From Pelagibaculum spongiae (GTDB lineage: Bacteria > Pseudomonadota > Gammaproteobacteria > Enterobacterales > Pelagibaculaceae): a DNA stretch of 64,000 bases. The stretch spans positions 682,001 to 746,000 of the forward strand of contig NZ_QDDL01000001.1 of the NCBI RefSeq assembly GCF_003097315.1, read 5' to 3'. Made by a program: the position numbers and the translations under genes. Shown here piece after piece: positions 20,447 to 27,928 of the stretch; positions within the stretch are counted from its first letter, which is position 1; every line of letters begins with the position of its first letter. Below the pieces are notes generated by a model, which saw nothing but the letters and a program-made list of their open reading frames with translations, had not been told where the DNA came from and searched no databases.

Positions 20447-21495
20447 TTCGTTTAATTTTTCTTCTCTCAGCTGCTTTACTTTCAGCTTGCAGTATTATTG
20501 GCAGCACTCGCACTGCAATGATTGATGAAATACTAGAACCCAATATTTTTGAGCCAGTTTGTATTGGCCGCTATCAAATGGATCTTCCAAAGGGATATGA
20601 GTTAGCTGATATGACGTTTAAAAGCCACAATTTATTGGGGTCATTCATCGAGGAAACGTCAAAAACCAGTCAACATAGCGGCCTTTTGTTTGGTCAGTAC
20701 CGAGTTGAAAATTGGAAAAGGTGGGTTCACAACAAAACCAAAGAATATGATTATTGGAAACCAAGTTTTGTTTATGAAAAAAAAGAAAATGGATATCAAA
20801 TCATATCAACACACTTTGTCATGGATGAAAAAACTGATCCTGTCGATATGCTATCAACTTATATATACAAAGACCTACCAACTTTAAAGCAAGGTATTGG
20901 ATTAATAGGCAGCGAAGACGAAACAATCTATATCAGAAAAGAAACACCTTACTACAAACATTTCTATGATCGTTTTCTTGAACCGATCCCAGGAGTAGTC
21001 AGCTTATACAAGCACCTTCCCTGGCCACATAACCAGCTTGGCGTTTGTCTGACCAAAGACATTACTTTCAATACCGCCCGCGCTGCTGAGGATGAGTATT
21101 TACGCGTTATTTATCGCTTTAGAGAAAAAACTTTTTTCCAGTTTTATATTCAGGCCTATGCCAGAGATCAACACACTGAGCTACATGATGAAATTTCCAG
21201 CAAGTTAGGTGCGTTATCATTGTTCGCCAGTGACTATTTTAACTTTGGAGGACGCACTGGAAAGCTGTTTTTAAGCGGTGATGTGTATAGCCCAACCGCT
21301 ACACGTTTTCGTTGGTATGCCACTGATGCAGTAGCTGGCAGCACCCAAAAACCGTTTATATCTATTGAAGGCCGGGTCGACATTAATGACTTTCCAGAGC
21401 TAAAGGGGCTAAATAATATCGATTCGAATGCGATCGCCCTTTCTCTGCTTGCCAGCTTTCAGCCGAGAGAAAATGGTTTGGTGGGTACTCGATAA
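20443..21495 (+). CDS. lipoprotein immunity protein, Tli4-like, array 1 gene 2 (tail type B)
   Basis: 350 residues, start overlapping the previous stop by 4 bases. Signal peptide with lipobox LSAC, then SIIGSTRTAMIDE. The first 45 or so residues are almost identical to the gene at 31835; residues about 50-185 differ; the C-terminal half (KHLPWPHNQLGVCLTKD onward, ending ENGLVGTR) is nearly identical to the genes at 29752 and 31835. This mosaic points to gene conversion of the ends with a variable centre that may set toxin specificity. Role as in the first array gene. Confidence 0.78.
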   Translation: MIRLIFLLSAALLSACSIIGSTRTAMIDEILEPNIFEPVCIGRYQMDLPKGYELADMTFKSHNLLGSFIEETSKTSQHSGLLFGQYRVENWKRWVHNKTKEYDYWKPSFVYEKKENGYQIISTHFVMDEKTDPVDMLSTYIYKDLPTLKQGIGLIGSEDETIYIRKETPYYKHFYDRFLEPIPGVVSLYKHLPWPHNQLGVCLTKDITFNTARAAEDEYLRVIYRFREKTFFQFYIQAYARDQHTELHDEISSKLGALSLFASDYFNFGGRTGKLFLSGDVYSPTATRFRWYATDAVAGSTQKPFISIEGRVDINDFPELKGLNNIDSNAIALSLLASFQPRENGLVGTR

Positions 21496-21512
21496 TTCCT
21501 CAATAAAAAAAC

Positions 21513-21632
21513 AATCACCGGAGTGAGTCTTTTTTTGACTCTGAAACGGTTCGCTCTCATGTAAAACAGCTGTTGCTAGATTTTGCCAAAACCAACTTTC
21601 AGGCCAATCACAACAAGAAATTTATCGCATGA
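21513..21632 (+). pseudogene. fossil 3' end of a third lipase effector gene
   Basis: Read in the frame of the TGA at 21630-21632, the sequence gives FFDSETVRSHVKQLLLDFAK and then ends NHNKKFIA-stop. This aligns with the C-termini of both lipases (FFNSQTVREHVQ... and FFNSETVRAHIK...), and the stop overlaps the following immunity start exactly as in the intact pairs. Upstream of 21507 a stop breaks the frame. It is the remnant of a lost effector whose immunity gene remained. Confidence 0.8.
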
Positions 21633-22684
21633 AAAAAATCATTGCCATCACTTTAATATTTATTACTTTATTGTCTAGCTGCACAGTTATAGGGAGCCTA
21701 AGGACCAATATGATTGACGAATTGCCTATTCAAAATATTTTTAAAACCGTTTGCATTGGTCGCTATCAAGTCGACCTCCCTAACAACGCCACCTTGGTCG
21801 ATGGTCAATTTAAATCGTATGATTTACGAACTTTATTCGATGACCCAAAACTAAAAAAAAGCCAAACTTTTAGTGGCAAAAATCGCTACCAAAATTGGCT
21901 AACATACGTGGAAAAACAGAAGTCTGGGCACTCTTCTCCTGCTAGCATTATTAGAAATAGCAAGAATGACTTATCCCATATTACCACTTTGAAGTGGATC
22001 TTAACCGGCCCAGATAACAACCCCGACCCAACCGATATGACTGAAACCTTGGCTTATCGTGACTTCCCTAATATTGAGCTAGGGCTAGGTTTTTTACTCG
22101 CCGCGAATGAAAGAACCTAGTTTCGTCATGTCGAAGGGGCATATCAAAACAAGTTGGATCAATTAATTGCGCCGATTCCTGATGTTTTATCTCTATATAA
22201 ACACCAACCTTGGCCGCATAACCAGCTCGGCGTTTGCTTGGATGAAAATATTGTATTCAACACAGCAAAGGCTGCTGACGATGAAGTTTATTCTGTAATG
22301 TATCAGTTTGGTGAAGCCAGTTATTTTGAATTTACTTTCATCAGCTATCCAAAAGACCAGCATGATCGGTTGCGAAAGGATTTAAGCCGAAAAACCGGGT
22401 TATTATCAATTTTCGCTAGTTCGGCATTTAACTTTGGCGGGCATAGCGGGCGTTTATTTGTCAGTGATCACGCCTATAGTCCTAGCGCCAGTAATTTTCG
22501 TTGGTATGCCACCGACGCTAAAGCGGGCAGCACTCGCAATCCATTTATCTCAATTGAAGGTTCGGTCGACTTAAATGATTTTCCGGAATATAAAGACTTG
22601 CGCAATATAGATGCTGATAAAATATTAATTGCGATTCTCAGCAGCCTTCGACCAAGAGAAAATGGCTTGGTGGGCACTAAATGA
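21629..22684 (+). pseudogene. immunity gene with in-frame amber codon, array 1 gene 3
   Basis: One continuous frame of about 352 codons interrupted by TAG at 22118-22120. Codons before and after it remain collinear with the intact paralogues (…NERT then FRHVEGAYQNK, then PWPHNQLGVCL and ENGLVGTK). A single base change would restore Lys, Glu or Gln. It keeps the lipobox (LSSC). Its middle and C-terminal half differ more from the other paralogues than types A and B differ from each other, so it belongs to the lost effector upstream. Restart at TTG 22154 would lack a signal peptide. Readthrough or a sequencing error are alternatives to inactivation. Confidence 0.8.
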
Positions 22685-22746
22685 TTCGTTTAATCGCTTT
22701 ATGCGCAATCAGAATACGAAAAATCAATCAAGATAAAGCCAGATAA
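22681..22746 (+). pseudogene. 22-codon stub of a fourth array 1 immunity gene
   Basis: ATG overlaps the TGA at 22682 in the array manner, and the first bases ATGATTCGTTTAAT match the starts at 20443 and 31835. Similarity then ends (MIRLIALCAIRIRKI...) and a stop follows at 22744. It marks the breakpoint at which a further immunity gene was deleted or recombined away. Confidence 0.6.
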
Positions 22747-22992
22747 AAAACCAAAAAAGAAACACAGTAAGGCAGTCTCAATGTAGCTAAAGAAAAATGG
22801 CACGCACAAACTGATTGATGACAATTACTTTAATCCTCTGCCAGCGAAAGCTTGTAAAAACAACGAGGGAAATATACTCAGCCGGTTTAGCAGAAAATTG
22901 CCATCCGCCTCAACTAATAAAATTTGAATCAGTTGAAAGATACATGAAATGTGTATATTTTCAGCCGTCAATGATTCCTCTTCTGGATTAGC

Positions 22993-23901
22993 ATGATTGA
23001 GCGCATCCACCTCAGAATTGTCCATGCCGTTGAACAATACGGCTCTCTTACCGCTGCAGCAAAAAAGCTATGCGTGACGCAATCCGCGCTGAGTCATACC
23101 ATTCGAAAGCTGGAAGATAATCTGGGTAGTGAAATCTGGTTACGTGAAGGGCGCAGTTTACGACTGACCCAAGCCGGGCGCTATCTACTGAATATTGCCA
23201 ATCGGGTGCTGCCCGTATTGGACCATGGCGAAGAAAAGCTGAAACAGATTACTCAAGGTGAGCGCGGTACTTTACGCATTGGTATGGAGTGCCACCCCTG
23301 TTATCAATGGCTGTTAAAGATTGTTTCTCCCTTTTTAGATAGCTGGCCAGATGTGGACGTCGATGTTAAACAAAAATTTCAGTTCGGCGGCGTGGGCGCA
23401 TTACTAGATTACGATATCGACCTGCTGGTCACACCAGATCCGTTCTATAAAAGCGGCCTTTGCTTTGTACCTGTATTTGACTATGAGCAAGTGCTGGTTG
23501 TGCCTGACCACCACCCTTTAGCCACCCGCCAATATGCTCGGGCAGAGGACCTGCGTGATGAGGTTTTACTTACCTACCCTGTTGCCACCGACCGGCTAGA
23601 TATTTACACCCGGTTCCTTAACCCGGCAGGTGTAAACCCCAAGCAGCATAAAACCAGTGAAGCCACCGATATTATGCTGCAAATGGTCGCCAGTAACCGT
23701 GGTGTAGCCGCCCTGCCACGTTGGCTGGCAGAAGAATACTGCACAAAATTACCCTTGGCTGTGGTAGGCCTTGGCGAAACCGGCATTGCCAAACAAATTT
23801 ATTTAGGCACCCGTGAAAGCGATGCAGACACTGAATACCTCAAGGCATTCATCGAATTAGCAAACAATTATAACGCGCCCGTGATGACCAATAATCAATA
23901 A
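22993..23901 (+). CDS. metR: LysR-type regulator, MetR-like
   Basis: 302 residues. N-terminal winged helix-turn-helix (AAAKKLCVTQSALSHTIRKLE, about 20-40) then a LysR substrate domain with RIGMECHPCYQWL, a stretch typical of MetR, the homocysteine-responsive activator of methionine biosynthesis genes. The methionine synthase genes mesX/mesD lie 0.6 kb downstream on the same strand, which supports the assignment. A clear TGAA-N5-TTCA box was not found in the gaps on either side, so regulation of mesX by it is inferred from position. Confidence 0.8.
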   Translation: MIERIHLRIVHAVEQYGSLTAAAKKLCVTQSALSHTIRKLEDNLGSEIWLREGRSLRLTQAGRYLLNIANRVLPVLDHGEEKLKQITQGERGTLRIGMECHPCYQWLLKIVSPFLDSWPDVDVDVKQKFQFGGVGALLDYDIDLLVTPDPFYKSGLCFVPVFDYEQVLVVPDHHPLATRQYARAEDLRDEVLLTYPVATDRLDIYTRFLNPAGVNPKQHKTSEATDIMLQMVASNRGVAALPRWLAEEYCTKLPLAVVGLGETGIAKQIYLGTRESDADTEYLKAFIELANNYNAPVMTNNQ

Positions 23902-23992
23902 ACTTGAATGACTGTTCAGAAAAATTGCGCGTAGCTATGCATTAATCGTTGCATTTATGCCTGCACTATTGAACAGATATTGCGCATATAAA

Positions 23993-24113
23993 CCCGGGTG
24001 CGCCTACAGACTTACCTAGGCTACCAAAATCGACTGGTTTCCATTAATAAAATCTGATATTCGATTAATGCCGAACTAAAGTAGGTTGAGTAAGCCTTAA
24101 GGCGCACCCAACA
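23993..24113. repeat. dispersed inverted-repeat element, copy A (complete)
   Basis: Two 32-base arms, about 23993-24024 (CCCGGGTGCGCCTACAGACT...) and 24081-24113 (GTAGGTTGAGTAAGCCTTAA...), are imperfect inverted repeats separated by about 56 bases. Related copies occur at 27513-27595 (one arm only), 55382-55503 (complete) and 55608-55720 (degenerate). A shared flank, CAGATATTGCGCAT, precedes copies A and B. It has no coding capacity and resembles a MITE or REP-like element. The rest of 23902-24484 shows nothing else I can support. Confidence 0.7.
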
Positions 24114-24484
24114 ATATCGGTGTCTTGGGGCATTGTCTGGTAAGAACATTTACATAACAATTAATACCTATAGGTCGGGCGTGCTTGGGCCGCTCGCAGG
24201 CTGGGCGAGGCCAATAATTTTTCCATTCCCTGTGGTAAAAATCATTGGGTTTCGCTCAACTTATCCAACCTAGCAAAACAATCCATTACAAATTCTCATT
24301 GATCTATGAGATCAAATCAATTTTCTTCATATAACAATCCAAGTATAAATTGCCTTGTACTTTTTCTGCTCGCCTGACATTACTGAATGGTCATAGCTGA
24401 GACTTGTCTGCCTTTCTTCAGAAAAGACATATTAAAAGCCCAAAAGAGCCCCCCCCCTCCCAAAGAACAGGATACAAGATCACA

Positions 24485-25459
24485 ATGAGTAAAGGCTTTA
24501 CATTCAGAATTAAACGCATTTTGTTCGATGAGAATTATCATCCATCAGATAGCACGCGAGCTACCACCAATTTTGCTAATTTAGCTAGAGGCGAAAGCCG
24601 TCAGGCTAACTTGCGCAATACTTTAGCTATGGTCAACAGCCGCTTTAATGCTTTAGCTAACTGGGATAATTTAAAAGGCGATCGTTATTCTGTTAAATTG
24701 GAAATTATTTCTGTTGATATCGATATCGAAGGCAACGGCCAACACTTTCCATCAATTGAAATATTAAAAACCAATATTATTGACCACAAAACCAACCAGC
24801 AGATTGAAGGTATTGTGGGCAATAATTTTTCTTCTTATGTGCGCGATTATGATTTTAGCATCGTATTGCGTAATCATAACAAGGGTCAATCTGAATTTAG
24901 TATTCCAGATAATTTTGGCGATCTGCATGGAAGGCTGTTTAAAGATTTTCTTAACTCTGATGTTTATAAAGAAAATTTTAATAAGCAGCCGGTAGTGTGC
25001 CTAAGTGTTTCAGATAGCAAAACCTACCAGCGAACTGAAAATCAGCACCCGGTATTAGGCGTTGAATACCTGCCGAATGAAACATCTTTGACCGAGCAAT
25101 ACTTTAAAAAAATGGGCTTTGAAGTGCGTTACTTTATGCCGTTAAATAGTGCTGCTCCTTTAGCCTTTTACTTTTTTGGCGACTTGCTGGGTGACTACAG
25201 CAACCTTGAACTGATCAGCACTATCAGCACTATGGAAACTTTTCAGAAAATCTATCGCCCTGAAATTTACAATGCGAATTCGGTTGCTGGCAACCTCTAC
25301 CAACCTAATTTGAAGCATTCCGATCATTCACTGACGCAAATTGTTTATGATCGAGAAGAGCGCAGCCAGCTAGCAATTAAACAAGGCAAGTTTGCTGAGG
25401 AATATTTCATTAAGCCTTATCAATCAATTCTTGGGCAATGGTCTGAAAACCACGCTTAG
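24485..25459 (+). CDS. mesX: MesX, DUF1852 partner of methionine synthase
   Basis: 324 residues from ATG 24485 (the frame stays open to 24404 but the extension is proline-rich and non-conserved). The whole length matches the DUF1852 family, known as MesX: it is required with the core methionine synthase MesD in an oxygen-dependent, folate-independent methionine synthesis. MSKGFTFRIKRI opens the domain. mesD starts 31 bases downstream, so they are one operon. The detailed mechanism of MesX is not known to me. Confidence 0.8.
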   Translation: MSKGFTFRIKRILFDENYHPSDSTRATTNFANLARGESRQANLRNTLAMVNSRFNALANWDNLKGDRYSVKLEIISVDIDIEGNGQHFPSIEILKTNIIDHKTNQQIEGIVGNNFSSYVRDYDFSIVLRNHNKGQSEFSIPDNFGDLHGRLFKDFLNSDVYKENFNKQPVVCLSVSDSKTYQRTENQHPVLGVEYLPNETSLTEQYFKKMGFEVRYFMPLNSAAPLAFYFFGDLLGDYSNLELISTISTMETFQKIYRPEIYNANSVAGNLYQPNLKHSDHSLTQIVYDREERSQLAIKQGKFAEEYFIKPYQSILGQWSENHA

Positions 25460-25490
25460 TCATTCACTATAAAATATACGAAAATTAATT

Positions 25491-26519
25491 ATGAAAAAAA
25501 TATTACCTATCTCTACTGCTGGCAGCCTGCCCAAACCCTCATGGCTCGCAGAACCTGAAAAACTTTGGTCACCCTGGAAATTACAAGACCAGGCATTAAT
25601 TGACGGCAAGAAAGATGCATTGCGCGTTGCTTTACAGGAACAAAATCTGGCTGGGGTTGATATTGTGAGTGATGGCGAGCAAACGCGCCAACACTTTGTA
25701 ACCACCTTCATTGAACATCTTGATGGCGTTGATTTTGAAAAACGTAAAACGGTAAAAATCCGTGACCGTTATGACGCTAGCGTACCGACCGTTGTTGGGC
25801 CTATCAGTCGCCCTCACCCGGTATTTGTTGAAGATGCCAGGTTTCTGCGTGAGCAAACTGATCAGCCGATTAAATGGGCACTACCTGGCCCAATGACCAT
25901 GGTCGATACCCTTTATGATGACCATTATAAAAACCGTAAAACGCTTGCCTGGGAATTTGCCAAAGCGCTTAACCAGGAAGCCAAAGAATTAGAAGCCGCT
26001 GGCGTAGATATTATTCAATTTGATGAGCCTGCATTTAATGTTTTTTTTGATGAAGTCAACGAATGGGGAATTGCTTGCTTAGAAAGAGCCATTGAGGGGC
26101 TTCAATGCGAAACTGTAGTACATATTTGCTATGGCTATGGCATTCAGGCCAATACCGATTGGAAAAAAACACTGGGATCTGAGTGGCGACAATACGAAGA
26201 AGTATTTCCAAAACTGCAGCAATCTAATATAGATATCATTTCACTGGAATGTCATAACTCTCAAGTACCCATCGAACTACTTGAGCTTATTCGTGGCAAA
26301 AAAGTCATGGTTGGCGCTATTGATGTGGCAAGCGATACCATTGAAACAGCAGAAGAAGTCGCTGCCACACTCAGAGAAGCCCTGAAATATGTAGATGCCG
26401 ATAAACTCTACCCCTGCACTAACTGTGGCATGGCACCGCTTTCGCGCAGCGTAGCAAGAGGCAAGCTCAATGCCTTGCAAGCGGGTGCAGAAATTATCAG
26501 GAAAGAACTCTCTTCCTAA
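25491..26519 (+). CDS. mesD: MesD, core (folate-independent) methionine synthase
   Basis: 342 residues, the size of a MetE C-terminal catalytic domain without the N-terminal folate domain. Zinc ligands of the family are visible: HICYGYG, ECHNSQ and PCTNCGM. It transfers a methyl group to homocysteine; with a DUF1852 partner upstream it fits the MesD family rather than classical MetE. It starts 31 bases after mesX. A TSUP exporter gene follows after 46 bases, perhaps in the same transcript. Confidence 0.85.
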   Translation: MKKILPISTAGSLPKPSWLAEPEKLWSPWKLQDQALIDGKKDALRVALQEQNLAGVDIVSDGEQTRQHFVTTFIEHLDGVDFEKRKTVKIRDRYDASVPTVVGPISRPHPVFVEDARFLREQTDQPIKWALPGPMTMVDTLYDDHYKNRKTLAWEFAKALNQEAKELEAAGVDIIQFDEPAFNVFFDEVNEWGIACLERAIEGLQCETVVHICYGYGIQANTDWKKTLGSEWRQYEEVFPKLQQSNIDIISLECHNSQVPIELLELIRGKKVMVGAIDVASDTIETAEEVAATLREALKYVDADKLYPCTNCGMAPLSRSVARGKLNALQAGAEIIRKELSS

Positions 26520-26565
26520 TCATTTTCCGGCAGAAAAACCAATAGCTAAAATGGAAAATTAGTTA

Positions 26566-27396
26566 ATGAGCATTATTGAATTTATAACAAACCATATTTC
26601 TACCTTTTTGGCACTGGTTACAACCGGCATATTCGCCGGAGTTTTAGCCGGGCTACTCGGTGTTGGCGGTGGTATCGTCATAGTGCCTGTGTTGTTTTTC
26701 TTATTTCAAAGTTTTGGTGTATCTGCAGAATCTGCAATGCTGGTAGCGACGGCCACTTCACTCGCTACCATCGTGCCAACATCGATCAGTTCGATTCGTT
26801 CACACCACAAAAAAGGCAATGTGGATTTTGACCTTTTAAAACGCTGGACTGCATTTATTTTTATTGGCGTATTAGCCGGTAGCTGGCTCGTAACACGTAT
26901 TAATGGCAGCTGGCTTACATTACTGTTTGGCGTCATAGCAACCCTATCTGCGTTGAATATGCTGCTGAGAACCGGAAAATCTGCGCTGCTCCAACAATTG
27001 CCGGGTAAAGCAGGACAAGGAGTAATGGGAACATCAATTGGTTTTTTCAGCTCGATGGTAGGCATTGGCGGCGGCACGATCTCTGTACCACTACTGACTT
27101 TATATAACTACCCGGCCTATAAAGCAGTTGGCACCGCTGCAGCCATCGGATTAATCATTTCGCTGCCTGGCGCGCTCACCATGCTGATTATGGGAAGTAC
27201 TCCAACCGATGCACCCGCCGGTACCTTCGGTTTAATTAACCTGATCGGTTTTATTTGTATCGTACCCCTCACCGTATTATTCGCACCAGTAGGCGCATCT
27301 CTGGCATCTAAATTAGATGCAGCAAAACTGAAAAAAATCTTCGCAGTTGTTTTGCTCATCACTGGCCTAAGAATGTTAGTGCAAAGTGTGCTTTAA
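26566..27396 (+). CDS. TSUP (TauE/SafE) family membrane transporter
   Basis: 276 residues with about eight hydrophobic segments and two copies of the GxxxGxGGGxIxVP motif: LLGVGGGIVIVPV near 30-45 and MVGIGGGTISVPLL near 165-178, the TauE/SafE hallmark. These proteins export sulfite, sulfoacetate or other organosulfur anions. Its place behind mesX/mesD suggests export of a sulfur compound linked to methionine metabolism, which is inference. The substrate cannot be read from sequence. Confidence 0.82.
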   Translation: MSIIEFITNHISTFLALVTTGIFAGVLAGLLGVGGGIVIVPVLFFLFQSFGVSAESAMLVATATSLATIVPTSISSIRSHHKKGNVDFDLLKRWTAFIFIGVLAGSWLVTRINGSWLTLLFGVIATLSALNMLLRTGKSALLQQLPGKAGQGVMGTSIGFFSSMVGIGGGTISVPLLTLYNYPAYKAVGTAAAIGLIISLPGALTMLIMGSTPTDAPAGTFGLINLIGFICIVPLTVLFAPVGASLASKLDAAKLKKIFAVVLLITGLRMLVQSVL

Positions 27397-27397
27397 A

Positions 27398-27508
27398 TTA
27401 TGCCGCGACTTTCTGGCCGCTGCTGTTCTTGAATTTGCGGCATTGCTGGTCAATAGATTCAATAGCACGATTTTCGCGATCCGGTTTTGTTTCTGCACCT
27501 TGAGCTAT
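27398..27508 (-). pseudogene. truncated 3' fragment of a minus-strand gene
   Basis: On the minus strand a stretch of 36 codons reads ETKPDRENRAIESIDQQCRK and ends GQKVAA-stop, with ordinary amino-acid composition. It is cut upstream by a stop at 27509-27511, next to dispersed-repeat copy B. It looks like the tail of a gene disrupted by that element or by the duplicated cassette. I do not recognise the family; it may be chance. Confidence 0.35.
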
Positions 27509-27512
27509 TTAA

Positions 27513-27595
27513 CAGATATTGCGCATAAGCCCGGGTGCGCCTACAGGCCTACCCAGGCTACGAAAACCAATTGGTTTTCATTAATAAAATACGGA
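27513..27595. repeat. dispersed repeat, copy B (one arm)
   Basis: CAGATATTGCGCATAAGCCC and the following GGTGCGCCTACAGGCC arm plus the AACCAATTGGTTT stretch match copy A and copy C. The second arm is absent. It sits just before the duplicated cassette starts at 27682. Confidence 0.65.
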
Positions 27596-27681
27596 TTACC
27601 AAGGATGGTGGCGCGCCTGCAAACAATTGTTTTATATGAACGAACGCTTAAATTGCTTGCTTGTAAAAATAGATTTTAAAT

Positions 27682-27719
27682 ACGTTCTTAGAACCAATCC
27701 AAACCGTCAGCTTGTTTAA
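27682..27719 (+). pseudogene. vestige of the 3' end of the FNT channel gene
   Basis: Codons read R-T-N-P-N-R-Q-L-V-stop, aligned with R-T-N-P-T-R-Q-L-T-stop at the end of the FNT gene (17345-17372); the DNA is clearly related. The rest of the FNT gene is absent. It shows that cassette 2 derives from a copy of the FNT-lipase junction. Confidence 0.7.
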
Positions 27720-27820
27720 TAGATTCTAGGCTCGGCATATAATCGGGCCTTGTTTATATCTGACCTCAATCATCCCGAGCATTGTTATCAACTGATTACC
27801 CCTCTTCAGCTTTCTACTAT

Positions 27821-27928
27821 CTGCAAATCAAGCAAATATCTCACACACTTATCAGACATTGGCTATAGCCAAACCTTTTTATTGCCAGCTAAAGTATTCG
27901 GGTCAAGGACGACACGGAAAATCTGCCA
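27821..27928 (+). promoter_or_regulatory. conserved leader of lipase effector 2
   Basis: Same 108-base leader as before lipase 1, with two differences, including the palindrome TTGGCTATAGCCAA at 27859-27872. Upstream to about 27682 similarity continues but at a lower level. Confidence 0.55.

Noticed and set aside
24360-24484. MetR box before mesX
   Set aside because: TGAATGGTCA is only half of the TGAA-N5-TTCA consensus; regulation by MetR remains only inferred from position.
27386-27679. 97-residue plus-strand frame after the TSUP gene
   Set aside because: It overlaps the TSUP end and repeat copy B, with no start signals; the repeat sequence explains the open frame.
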